Source: Mesostigma viride (taxonomy: Eukaryota > Streptophyta > Mesostigmatophyceae > Mesostigmatales > Mesostigmataceae). Taken from it: DNA of 64,000 nucleotides. The notes below the pieces were generated by a model that saw nothing but the letters and a program-made list of their open reading frames with translations, was not told the origin of the DNA and did not search any database. The position numbers and the translations under genes are program-made. The stretch covers positions 71,001-135,000 of the forward strand of contig RPFO01001075.1 in assembly GCA_009746045.1 (NCBI GenBank), written 5' to 3'. This document shows positions 45,098 through 55,983 of this stretch, piece by piece; position 1 is the stretch's first letter; each line of letters opens with the position of its first letter.

Positions 45098-45557
45098 CAC
45101 TTTTTGTCGTTTTTTTTACTTTTTCGACGATCGTCACTCTGCAGAGTGATTCGTCGTGCGAAATCGTGCGAAATTGTGCGAAATTTGCTGAAATCGTGTG
45201 AAATTTGCTGAAATCGTGCGAAATTGTGCGAAATTTGCTGAAATCGTGCGAAATTTCATGTGAAAAATGTCGACGGTAAAAAATTTTGATGTGCACAATG
45301 TGTGTGAATTCATGCGAAATTTTGTCAAACGTCACTCCCCAAAACGACCCTTGGTTGAAATCCATGCGAAATCGTGCGAAATCATGCAAAATTGTGCGAA
45401 ATCGTGCGAAATCGTGCGAAAATGTGTGAAAATTTTGCGAAAATCACGCGAAAATCACGCGAACTTGTGCGAATTTTTTTTTTTTTTTTTGCGAAAATAG
45501 CGAAAAAGTGTCACACACTTGGCTTGGACGGCGGAACATTTGAAGTGGGCCCGGCCC
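45062..45557. mobile_element. MITE with GGCCGGGCCCACTTC termini and decamer array
   Basis: Inverted termini GGGCCGGGCCCACTTC / GAAGTGGGCCCGGCCC continue inward to AAATGTTCC and CGAAAAGTGTGACAC. Short repeated flank (CCGTGG, exact length ambiguous because the termini are G/C-palindromic). The inside is a degenerate tandem array of the decamer GAAATCGTGC at 45155-45260 and 45362-45470. It truncates the accessory gene. Confidence 0.75.
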
Positions 45558-45562
45558 GTGGT

Positions 45563-45950
45563 ACTTACCAGACGGATGGCCATTAGATAGAGGGCCTTAG
45601 GCCCGACCTGAGGGTGTTGTCCCTCCGGTATATAGAGTCGCCCTCACGTTCTGGCCAGTTGACTGGTCGTTCCTGCATGGTCCTTGGTACTGATTTGTTT
45701 ACTCTGTGTGTCCTGCCCAGTGCCGTTCCCCCCCGGCAAGGACTTTGTTCCAGGCAGTTAGGGGAACCTACCACCAGGCCTGGTGCTGGCTAACCCTACA
45801 CCTCCCGGCGTGGTGGTGGAGACCGAGTTAATACGTTGGTGCCTTGTATCTTGGATGGTCTGCCGACTGTGTTGGTGTGTGCTGGGTGCATTAGGTTTCC
45901 TACCCCTTGTTTTCCTCCCTGGGCGTAGGGAGAGGGCTCCCTACCTTTGT
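45563..45950 (+). other. Gypsy 3' untranslated region
   Basis: Between the MITE and the polypurine tract. No gene is seen; the short ORFs here have no family features. Confidence 0.5.
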
Positions 45951-45961
45951 GGGGGGGGAGG
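45951..45961 (+). promoter_or_regulatory. Gypsy polypurine tract
   Basis: GGGGGGGGAGG lies immediately before the 3' LTR, the standard position for priming of plus-strand DNA synthesis. Confidence 0.8.
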
Positions 45962-46524
45962 TGTTACGTCGCGTAACAATTCGTTGTAGTTACGGACGTA
46001 AATTAGGTCTTTTGCCTCGGTTGTCCCTAGGTTTACGTGTAGCTCCTACCGGGACACTATTGTCCTCGTAACAGTACTGTGGTACATTGGGTGCCTTTGG
46101 GCGCCGCGCCGCGTACTTTACTAGTGGTCCTTATCCTTTGGTAGAATGTAGTGGACCAGCGTGCATCTGTATCTGTGCCGGTGCATCTGTAGGCGAGGGC
46201 CATGTCGGCCCGAGCGTGTTGGACCGTTGGTGACCATTTATGCACGTTCTACCCCTCGTGTGTTCACTCGGCGTGTGTTAAATGAATTAACACATATAGG
46301 CTTGGGTCATGGCAGTGTAGTTGTGTTTCCTTCCTCTATTCCTGGAGTAAACGGGTTGTGTAAATGGCTTATGGCGTATTATAGCAACACTTACGTTAAT
46401 GCATTGAGATCTGGATCGTCTCGTTCGTCTTTCGCTAGGGGTTTAACTAGAGGTGGCTTGACTAGTTTAGGTAGCATCAGGCCAGGTAGAGGTAGAGGTA
46501 GTGGTAGATACCCGAGGCGTAACA
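45962..46524 (+). repeat. Gypsy 3' LTR
   Basis: 563 bp, uninterrupted, so it serves as the empty-site control for the hAT insertion in the 5' LTR. It is preceded by the polypurine tract GGGGGGGGAGG at 45951-45961 and followed by TGAGC. Confidence 0.94.
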
Positions 46525-48012
46525 TGAGCAAACGCCTTTCGACGCAACGCAGCCTGGCGGCTGCGCTTAGCAATGAAAATACGTCTGCAGCCCCGGCTGC
46601 AGCTTCGCCAACCGGCCCAGAAGGCAGCGGCGCCACTAGCCAAGCTCTAGTGGTCGCCCAGCCCCCTGCTGAGCCCGCATCGCCATGCAGCAGCGTCGCC
46701 AGAACCCAAGCGCAGTCGCTCTGCCGAGCCGAGCTGGGTCGAGATCCAATTTGTAGCCGAAGCCCGCCAGCCCGGCTTCTTGGACACGTTTACCGAGGAA
46801 CGCATCCTGGGCTGCGTGTTTTTTGGATCACACGCCTCGCTTGTTGAATTGTGCAAGCAGCTCTTCAACCGAGGTCGCCTAGACTTTGATCCTCGCCTGA
46901 ATCGCGTCTCCTCTTTTGACCACTTTCCCAGCCTCCGCCGCCCCCACCTCCAGGAATACGCTCTCTTCTCCCTCCTTGGATGCTCCATCTCGGAGCTTCA
47001 AATGGCCCCCAAAGCCCCTCACCACCACCTAGCTTAACTGAAGCCTCCATCCGCTCACTCCTCCAGGAGGCCCTCGATCGAGCAGCACGTGGCCCCCATC
47101 GCAGCAGATGTGGCGGTCATGGGCAGCACGCTGGCTGCCGAGCTCCCCCTCCTCTCCACTGCCACCTCCACCATCTCCACCGCCACCTCCACCCTCCTCG
47201 CCTCCTCCACCGCCAGTCCGCCACCGCCTCCACCTCCGACGCCATCACCGCCCAGCTCCGTGACATCGACCAGCGTCTTAAGGACAACAACGCCATCGCT
47301 ATCGAGGTTCTGCAGAACACCGCAGGCCTCACCTCCCAGGCGGTGAAGGACATTGCCGCCAAGCCAGCCCCGGCTGGCCTGGCCCGGCGATGCTCCTCCC
47401 ATCACCACCTGGGCGGACATGCTTAAGCAACATACCACCTCCACGGCTCCACCACCTCCGCCGTCGCAGCCCAGCTCCAACGGCAGACGCTTGACCTCCG
47501 CGAGGAGGCTGAGCTCGCCAAGCGCAGCCTCAACGCCATACTCAAGAACTTCACCATGGAGGAAGGTGAGACTTCCGAGAAGCTTTTGCGTGCGTTTGAG
47601 AGAGAAATCCTTGGTCGCATGGGCGGTGATGGGCCTTAACGGTGAGATCGAGCTGGCCGCCCACCGCCTTCCCCGCGCGCGGGGTAAGGCAGGGCCGCCC
47701 CCGCTCCTTCTTACCTTTAAGACCCCGGCGGACAAGATTTCTTTTCTCAGACGCCGCAAGCGGCTCGAGAAGACTCTCTTCACCCTTGATGACGACTTGA
47801 CCCTGGCGCGCAGCAACAACGGCAACGGGAGCGCCATGGCCGACCTACCTCCAGCTCCGGCAGACCAAGGCGGGGCAGCCGGTGTACTGGAAGGGGGCGG
47901 CCATCTACGTCGGCCACAAGCCCTGGCAGGCGAGAGACCCCCCCCCGCGGCCCCAGCGACTCCAGACGCCCCAGCTTTGGGGAATACAGCAGTAGTAGTG
48001 CAGAATAGATAG
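46524..48012 (+). pseudogene. LINE ORF1, decayed
   Basis: Continues the LINE split at 13012. Reads MSKRLSTQRSLAAALSN, a Pro/Ala linker, then after a frameshift GFLDTFTEERILGCVFFGSH and LVELCKQLFNRG. A low-complexity helical stretch (AITAQLRDIDQRLKDN) follows, then SFLRRRKRLEKTLFTLDDDLT, which resembles the basic C-terminal RNA-binding part of LINE ORF1 proteins. At least four frame changes. ORF1 binds the element RNA in this class. It passes straight into the 3' UTR; no ORF2 follows. Confidence 0.75.
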
Positions 48013-48690
48013 ACCGTGGCCATGTACATGTACGCCTCCTAGAGGCACTACCCCAGCTAAGCCCCGCGCTTTATTTAATCATGTACATGTGTGCCTATGA
48101 TGTGCCACACTCCAGACGATGCCTAGCCTTAAATTTAGTAATGTTGTGCCCATGCAGGGAGTAACTCTCTGCTGAGATGCCATGCCCTAGGTAGCTTTTT
48201 TGTATAGCATGCTGATCTTCCCCCCCATGACAGGCTCCCCCTTCGCTGGGCATAGCTTGAAGATCATGGGGATGCAAGTGCCCTGGTGCACCTAGAGCAA
48301 GGCTCCTTTACATTCCCACCCTTGCAGGAAGTAGCTTAGAATGTATGATAGGCCATATGCCCCTTCTCTGGGCTATGTGCTACATATACTCCCAACGGAG
48401 TTATGTTCCTAATTAATTGATTCCTCCCCCGTGCCAGGATCCCCCCCTTAGGCGGGTTGAACCTGAGACAGCAATGATGGTGGTGCAGGTGCCCTGGTGC
48501 ACCTAGAGCAAGGGTAGCTTACATTCCCACCCTTGCATGAAGTAGCCTAGGATGTATTCAAAGCCATATGCCCCTTCTCAGGGATATGTGCTACATTTAC
48601 TCCCAACGGAGTGATGTTGATAATTAATTAATTAATTAATTTATGATCTCCCAACGGAGGCATGTTATAATTTAATTTAACTTAATTTTT
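48013..48690 (+). repeat. LINE 3' UTR with a duplicated internal block
   Basis: Matches 11541-12030. A block of roughly 140 bp (GTGCACCTAGAGCAAGG ... ACTCCCAACGGAGT) occurs twice, at about 48275-48415 and 48485-48615. It ends with GGCATGTTATAATTTAATTT, the same 3' terminus as the minus LINE at 31181. Confidence 0.7.
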
Positions 48691-48841
48691 AATTATATTC
48701 TACACTACTCGAGCTACCATGGTCCGGATTCTCCCGATTTCTGGCCTGCGCTGGTTGTCTCTTTGATATTCTACACTACTGTTATTTGACTTATATCACT
48801 ATATAGTACCCATATAGACTATAGTACACTTGGCAGCGCGC

Positions 48842-50424
48842 TCACTGGGAAAAATTGTACAGCCGCTCCGGCGGGCCACTTGAACGAATTGTAATAGTCC
48901 CCCTAGGCTGGGGCGCTATCCCCGGCCCTAGTAGGCTAGGTGCTGGGGTCGCTGGAGCAGGGGGGCGGCGCCTGCCAGGGCTTGTGGTCGACGTAGGTGA
49001 CCGCCCCCCTCCAGCTAGTATACCAGCTTCTTCCCGCCCTGAAGCTGTCTTCCGGAGCTGGAGGTAGCTCCCGTCGCCGTTGTTGCTGCGCCAGCTGAGG
49101 TCACAAGTCGTCGTCCAGCGTGTAGAAAGTCCTCTCGAGCCGCTTGCGGCGTCTGAGGAACTAAAGCTTGTCCGCCATGTTATCAAAGATCAGCAGCGCA
49201 GTGGGGGGGGTCCCGCCTTATGAGTCCCCGTGAGCGGGGAAGGCGGAGGGCCGGCCTCCAGCAGGAGGGGTGACATCTCCAGGCAAAATTTCCTGGATAC
49301 TAGGGGCCCGTCCCAGGGCCTGACTGCTGCGGTAAGCGCCGGCCCCTGAATTGAAGTACTAACTAAGGGGCTGGCGAGTAAAACGAGGGTCGGCGGCGGT
49401 GGCCCCGTATTACTGGCCCCCAATAGCGCAGCGCTACGTGGCCGAGCTGCGGCACCACGTGGCAAGATGCGGCACCACGTGGCAAGATGAGGCGCCACGT
49501 GGCTTGATGAGGCGCCACGTGGCTTGATGCCGGCATGCCTCTCCGGCGACAGCTAGGCAATTACTGGGCAAGACATATCACAGTACCCTAGTACCATATC
49601 CGATCTACTTACGTCGCTAAACTATCTCTGTTGCCGATATGACCGGCGTGGGATTCCAACTAAACTGAACTGAACTGAACTGAACTGGGCAAGACATCTG
49701 CAGACTGCATGACAGTATAGCGCGGCGCGGCGTGAGGACGGATGCCGACACAGTTTTTTGTGTAGGCATCCGTAGGCCCGTACATAGCTGGCATCCAGGG
49801 CATGGCAAGATGGGACACCACGTGGCATGATGCGGCATGCCGCGCCTGCTGTACAATATGGGGGCCCGAAATCTAGGGCTGGCGGCTGCATTAAAATTCG
49901 GCCCCTGGAATCTCCCCTATAGGGGCCGAAAAGATGATGGGGGCTAGCTAGAATTGGTGCCGGTAGCTGCACGGGCCCCTAGTATGGAAATAGGGGCCAG
50001 ACATTCTGGACCGGCGGCTGCAGGATCCGGCCCCTATTTAGCTTGGCTCAATGTCACCCCTCCTCCTCCAGCTTGAGCTCAGGCCAACGAGGGACATGCG
50101 GGCAAGGATTTCGTCCGCAAACGCCCGTGCAAGCTTCTCGGAGTTCTCACCTTCCACCAGGTCGAAGTTCTTGAAGATGACTGGCTGCGCTTGTTGAGCT
50201 CGGCCTCCTCGCGGAGACCTGTCGAGCGTCTGTTGCTTGAGCTGTGCGGTGATGGCGGTGGTGGTGGTGGTGGTGTGGTTCAGCAACATGGTGGCCCAGG
50301 TCTGGGGGGGAGGAGCATCGCCTGCTGGGCGGCCAGCGGAGGCTGGCTTGGCGGCAATGTCCTTCACCATGCACCTGGGTCGGTGAGGCAGGCCTGTGGT
50401 GTTTTGCAGGCACTGGATGACGAT
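48842..50424 (-). pseudogene. Second LINE ORF1 copy, minus strand, badly decayed
   Basis: 48842-49186 reads as the ORF1 C-terminus (LRKTASGREEAGILAGGG, TSPGRRR). 50038-50413 reads as the middle (VKDIAAKPASAGRPAGD, FADEILARMSLVG). The stretch 49190-50037 between them has no gene; it holds four 20-bp repeats with the palindrome CCACGTGG at 49449-49528, a TGAAC pentamer run at 49660-49688, and GGGGCC-rich spacers. Confidence 0.6.
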
Positions 50425-50753
50425 TAAAAAATTAAATTAAATTATAACATGTCTCCGTTGGGAGATCATGTAGCACATATTCCAGGTTGGATGGGTGGTG
50501 CGGAGGAAGCCGCGTAATCGAACTAACCTAACTCTATATCTAGTCTAGAAAAGCCTATCTACGCTACTCATCAAAACGGCTCCTCCTCTTGGGGGGAGGC
50601 GGCTTGCCCACAGGGGCTGGCGTGTGAGCCTTGACAATCTTCTGCCACCGCTTCTTGTCCTGCATGGCAGTCCAGAGAAGGGAGAGAGAGGGGATGCGGT
50701 ACTCAAACTGGGCTGGGACCACTAGGTCGTCCAGCAACATCTGGGTATAGATA
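50425..50753 (-). mobile_element. Very short 5'-truncated LINE copy
   Basis: 329 bp comprising the last codons of ORF2 (AQFEYRIPSLSLLWTAMQ ... PPPKRRSRFDE) and the 3' end. It is flanked by the 11-bp duplication TGGATGACGAT (50414-50424, 50754-50764), which splits the older ORF1 copy. Confidence 0.88.
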
Positions 50754-50764
50754 TGGATGACGAT

Positions 50765-51660
50765 GGCGTTGTCCTTGAGGCGCTTGTCGATGCCACTGAG
50801 CTGGGTGGTGATGGCGTCGATCACAATAATACAGAGTATGAGTACTTTTTGTCCCCGTATGTTCATTGCACACGGGGAAGGTGGCAGAGACACCCGTCTT
50901 CCCTCATGCCCGGATCGAGGCAAGCCACAGCTGCAATCTAAACTACTCACGAGGAGAGTCTGGTGCATAACTGTGGGTGCACGTATGCTGAAATGCGAAT
51001 GCGAATGCGTGGGTGACATGGCGGGGGCACTGTCTGGCAGACTGGCACAATGAAACTGTAGACTGAAGTGTCAAGGAGACAACCAGTGCAGGCCAGAAAT
51101 CGGGAGAATCCGGACCATGAAGTGTGTGGGTAGACGCCTCACCATATCCCAGCAATCACCTCTTTCTTTATTCAATTTCTTTTGTTATTATTATTAAGTG
51201 AGACATCTTTTTGTTATTATTATTACTATCTAATTTCTATTTATTTATTATTTAATGATTGTGTTTGTTTTTAATAACATACGTGATTTCCTCACTTCAC
51301 ACATTCAAAACTTCCCAGGTTGATGACCATGGTACGGTAGGCGATACACGCCTGCGTGTCATCCTCGATACTTGGCACAGTGGACCCAAGCTGATCAGGC
51401 ATCCAAACTGTGCAACACAAATTCACTAGTGTACACGTGGCGCCGAGGAGGGCTATACACCTTGACATGCTGCACTGGCATGTCAACATCCATGGCTGAG
51501 AAAATTTTCGCACAGCATCTTATTCCTCACCTATACACAACCCACATTGCTTGACTAGGATCCATGGGTGCACTTCGAATGCCCACATACATAGGGCACG
51601 CCACTACATTGACTCCCCATAAAAAAATGCGCGAGCGCTGCCACCAGAGCCCCTTGCCAA
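50765..51660. other. LINE remnant then gene-free spacer
   Basis: 50765-50840 (minus) is the ORF1 fragment IDAITTQLSGIDKRLKDN. 51080-51120 is the inverse of 48728-48770 (CATGGTCCGGATTCTCCC). 51165-51285 is TTATTATTA-rich. I see no coding exon in 51290-51660. Confidence 0.5.
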
Positions 51661-51666
51661 ATTTGA

Positions 51667-52311
51667 TCACGCTTTGACAGTGATCATCTGCGGGAGCGGT
51701 TCAGGCAGACCCAGAAGCCTGGTCTCGCAGTACGCGACGTACTCTTGGTAGGAGCAGCTGCACAGGGAACTCTTGTAACGGGTGACGGTAAGGGAGTCCA
51801 GTAGAACTTGGGTGATGCTCCCTGTATAACCTGACTTACGGATAAGCTCTTCGATAGCTCGTTGCCGTGACCAGCCCTGCTGGCGGACCACATGAGGCAG
51901 GTACGTAGCACAGCGCCGCTGGCCTCGCTTATCAACGAATTCGATCACCAGCCCGTGGGTGTCCACATCCCAGTCGAGATAATGCGAAACCTTTTCGTAG
52001 TCCACCAGCAAGGAGACCGTACATTCCAGGGTAGGTAGCTCATTCTCCGTGATGGGAGAGAACCGAGAATCCCGAAGAGCGCTTGTCAACGCGTATTCCC
52101 TGATTCCGGTCACAATGTTGCACGGTTCAAGCGTACCAATACACCCACGAAGGCGCTCATGGCCATTCGGGAGTTTCACGTTCCATGTTACGAATAGAGG
52201 GAAATGGCCGTCAGGAAAGCTGTGTTCTGCGACCTTGTGCCCCCCAAAATGCGCAACCAGGGCATCAAAGCAGTAATATACCATCTCTAAACAAGCCTGA
52301 CCCCCCGCCAT
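51667..52311 (-). CDS. AMMECR1-domain protein
   Basis: 214 residues, single exon, intact, from ATG at 52311 to TGA at 51667. It spans the whole AMMECR1 fold with the invariant signature RLRGCIGTLEP near residue 55. Also present are YALTSALRDSRFSPITENELP, LECTVSLLVDYE, GLVIEFVDKRGQRRCATYLPHVVRQQGW and a C-terminal Cys-rich stretch (SLCSCSYQEYVAYCETRLLGLPEP). The family is conserved from archaea to animals and plants; its biochemical role is unsettled, with proposed links to the radical SAM protein often found beside it in prokaryotes. No partner lies next to it here. It is the only intact host gene visible, and the insertion pile stops just outside it. Confidence 0.95.
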   Translation of the reverse strand: MAGGQACLEMVYYCFDALVAHFGGHKVAEHSFPDGHFPLFVTWNVKLPNGHERLRGCIGTLEPCNIVTGIREYALTSALRDSRFSPITENELPTLECTVSLLVDYEKVSHYLDWDVDTHGLVIEFVDKRGQRRCATYLPHVVRQQGWSRQRAIEELIRKSGYTGSITQVLLDSLTVTRYKSSLCSCSYQEYVAYCETRLLGLPEPLPQMITVKA

Positions 52312-53167
52312 CTCGCAACGAGTGGCTGCTGAGCGGCTAGTGGATACAGCGCATAGTTAGACGAATTGATGATTGCGAGAGGGTCCGCAATTTCTTAACA
52401 GACTTTGGAGGGAAATTGGCCGGCATGCAGCATTGAAATGACGGTTGTCGCGATGATATGAGCCAGGCCGCGGCAGCCTTAACAACCATGGCTCGAGCAC
52501 CTCACCAAGGACTGATCAGTGACCTCGCTCCTTTTTTGGCACGTATCTGCCGCTGCCGTACAGGCCACTAGCAGAAAGTCAAGACGAAAGTCTCAGTTGT
52601 CAAGTCCAAGTGTCTACCCTTGATAGGCTGAATCTCGAACAATCGATTCAACTGGACAAGACTGACTTTCGCGTCAGTACGGCAGAACGAGTACTTATGA
52701 CGTACTGAAGAATATCTATTCCGTGGCCGCCTTTCCGTGTGTTTCCGCACGTCTCGCATGTACTTCTTCGTACAACTCCTAGTCGCCTTATGTCGCCACT
52801 TGTCCATACACCCGCGGCCTGGGACACACCAACAACAACAACCCCATACTGTACACCTTTGGATTGGACGATCATTAAGCTTTGTCACGAAGGAGTACTC
52901 GACCCCAATTTAGAACCATCTCATCACCCCTTTTTTGTTAACGTTTGTAGCCAAACCCCCTCAGATGGCAACGTGCAATTCACCAATATTTGTTATCCAA
53001 AAAAAATATTTAAAATATATTCAAATAGCCCAGCATTGGATCTCGGATCCCATCGAACCGTTTTTCCAGATTCGGCGCGACGCTCCGGCGCCCGCATTTG
53101 GCGCGATTCTGCATTCTACGAAAAATTACGGGCCACACCCGTTATAAGTTCACAGACGGAGTGTTAA
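52312..53167. other. Spacer without recognisable gene
   Basis: The upstream side of the AMMECR1 gene. Candidate promoter sequence would lie here on the minus strand but no clear TATA box was found. The ORFs at 52739-53167 have no family features. Confidence 0.4.
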
Positions 53168-54311
53168 GAGGCCCGGTCTATACGAATTTTATTAAAAAGG
53201 TTGGGCTCAAGTCACCGTGGACGGAGGCATACGGCGCGTGTGGGGAACAGTACGAAGACGTTATAAGGTGGACGGCAAAATCTTACAGTCGAGATTCTCC
53301 CGCCAACTTTATGTTATGTTGCCGAGTAGCCCATTATATTTTTAACGTGATTTTTAATGACCCCCCTTAAAATGCGCTGATTCAGGGGGGGTGGAAAAAA
53401 ACAAGAAAATTTACATCATGCTGGATTCGAGTAGATCTCGCGAAAACAAGCATGTTTGCCACTGGTCGCAACCCCAGGGGGTCTCTAGGTTAGCAGTTAC
53501 AGAGCCTCAAAAACCGTTAACTTAAAGGGTAGGTAGGTAGGGTGCCGGGCCGATATGGGTTTTTTACAACAAAACACTTGGATTTTCTGCTAGCTCCCTG
53601 TATGGTCGGAATTTTGAAACGGTTTGACGGACAAACTGATAGCACTTGGCGAGCTGAACCCAAATCTGCAGTCAAAATTTTGGCAGGTACCATAGAGGGG
53701 GGGGGGTTGCCCGCAAGATGGTGCTGCCCCTAGGCACGGAAGTATGCTGCCGTCTGCCACCACTACAAGGCTTCGGCTATCCAGCGCCGTGCCGTGCCAG
53801 TATCGCGTCGCGCCGGCCAACGACCCATTTAAGAAAACCGAAATTTTCCCATACACCAATATGCTCAAACGGTAGAGCTCGCGGAGCTGATCATTTTGCA
53901 CCCTAGGTCGACCCCTAAAACCCTTGGGACCTCAGGGTTTTGCTAGGTATAGCGCCTAGGTGCTAGGTAGGTAGGGTCCAAGGGCCGACTTTTGGAAAAT
54001 TTCAGCATGGTGTCTGATATTTTTGTTTTTTCCACCCCCCCTGCGCTGATTTATTAAAAATCGGACCCATTTTAACTTGAACTAGGTACCGCCGTACCCA
54101 GTTCGTACACAGCGGTTCCACCACCTAATTTTCGGGCGGTTATGGGAGTTACGTTAGCGTTACGCGATCCGATCTTGCTACGGCCGCATCGATCCCCGCC
54201 TTGATGGCTTGCCTCGAGGAGCACCGCAAGATGAAAAATTGGCAAGATCGAGCCGTCCACGTGTAAATTTGTGCCCTTAAGCTTTTTAATAAAAGTCGTA
54301 TAGACCGGGCC
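53168..54311. mobile_element. TIR DNA element hosting a hAT MITE
   Basis: Ends GGCCCGGTCTATACGA and TCGTATAGACCGGGCC continue inward through (A/C)TTTTATTAAAAAG on both sides. TAA is present on each flank (53165-53167, 54312-54314), suggesting a PIF/Harbinger-type 3-bp duplication, although the left end has two extra bases (GA). No transposase. Confidence 0.65.
53383..54043. mobile_element. hAT MITE, 661 bp
   Basis: Termini CAGGGGGGGTGGAAAAAA and TTTTTTCCACCCCCCCTG, flanked by the 8-bp duplication CGCTGATT (53375-53382, 54044-54051). CAGGG ends with 8-bp duplications are characteristic of hAT. It carries no coding capacity and splits the surrounding TIR element. Confidence 0.9.
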
Positions 54312-54314
54312 TAA

Positions 54315-55980
54315 GGGGGGTTGAGTGCAACAGCTGTTGAGACTTGAGGTGCGTGGTTGGCGGGGGTGAGGGGGTGTCGCGGCGGAGCCGCGACGGGCTG
54401 AGCTCGAGGGCTCGAGGGGCCGGCTGCAAGACTTTGGCGGGAAGGACGCGATGAGATCTCGCAAGGAACTCCGTACCTCGCAGACTCGATTGTCCGTGCA
54501 TGTGCCACGTGCAGCCAGATGTATGAAACGAGAGCTTTGGCACCTTTTGGCACTCGGCAGGTCTGGCTAGGATGGCCCCATCCTTCAGAGATTGGAAAAT
54601 AATGTCCTAGTAAAAACACTTGCATGCTGTGAAGTCATCGACGTGTTTTACATAGCCACTTGCCGTTTAGCCCGTGCCTTAATTTTTGCTTTCTACCATT
54701 GTTCCATTGCCATGAACGTCGCCCACTAGTCGCGGTTGCACACAGCAGCGACCGAGCAGTTGCACTCCTTTCACAGGAAGAAAACGGAACCCATCCGCCG
54801 GGGGGGGACAACAAAGTATGGAGGCTGGTTTGAAGCTCGCAGTCGAGGCTATTCACGCATCACCGGTCCGCTCGGTGATATTCGTCGCGGGTGGTGGCTC
54901 GCAGGTAGAGCAATTAAGGGTTTTTAAAAACGTAGTTCTAAGGCAAGTCGTAGATTCTTGCTGCGTCAATGGGAACCTGGCGCCCATTTAGTTTTGCTCT
55001 TTTGGATTTCTTTTCTTGCTGTACTGATCGGCGAAGCTGACAACTTTATTTTCGCACTTATATGCTGTCAAAACGGTCCGCCCACGGTCTCTAGGCTCTA
55101 TCCTGGCTTCTTTCTACCCCTGGTGCGTCCGACACGGTTCTGGAGGCGACTGTGCCTTATTGCAGAGACTCCTTGGCCGGCATCATCGGGCATGTAAGTA
55201 GTTTGAACACATCTGACGCACGTGCCCACCCTTTAAATTGGCGGGGGATGCTTGGAAAGCACGGTCAACGCCAGCCGGCCTTACGAACACGTGGCACATG
55301 GGCAATTCAGCCCAGTAACCGAATGTGGCGGCAGCCCTTGTAGTCGAGCACCAAATAGGGAGACAGCCCAGTTTCCCCGATTTCACAAGGCATGCACCCA
55401 CAGTTTTGCCTGCCCTTTGGGTTGCAGAGGGAGTGCTCTGTGGCCTGCCTCCCCAGGCAGTGAGACAAGCTTGGGCGCCCCCTCAACTTAACGTATTATT
55501 GGTCGACCGCTGTGTAACTGGTACCCCAAGACGCACATGTACTAAATCAAGGCTGGAAGATTCTTGGTAGGTGGTAATCAGAATGCTAGCCCTTGGGTGT
55601 CTGCCCCACGCGGCGCGCCATCCCGCACCTGTATGCTGTCCAACGCGGGTGTAGAATGGTGCACACGGGGTGGGCCTCCCCATTTGCTGTGGGACCCCGG
55701 GAGTCTTCATTGAAGAACGTAGTCTATCGGCCCCCTAGTGGTCCATCTAGCCTCGCCCTGGTTCGTCCATTTACACATTTACAAGAGGAGGGTGGTGACA
55801 ATGGGCCTGCTTGTTGCCTTGGGAGAAAGTCCCCCCACGCCGCCTGCCCGTGGTCTGTTCAAAGGCCCACGCCTGCCCTGCCCTGTGGCTAGCCTTCCGA
55901 ACATGCCTAGGGGAGCACTGTGTCCAAACAGGGGTTGCCTGCTGTCGACATAGTGTGACCATAAGTGATTGGTGTTCTCC
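54315..55980. other. Spacer, no gene recognised
   Basis: Several short ORFs, one hydrophobic (54958-55197), none with family features. The N-terminal exon(s) of the nucleotidyltransferase gene are expected upstream of 57596 but no matching sequence was found here. Confidence 0.4.
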
Positions 55981-55983
55981 TAT

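Noticed and set aside
47055-48029. Minus-strand ORF of 324 residues
   Set aside because: Antisense shadow of the decayed LINE ORF1; Val/Gly/Arg composition mirrors the plus-strand Pro/Ala/Thr codons.
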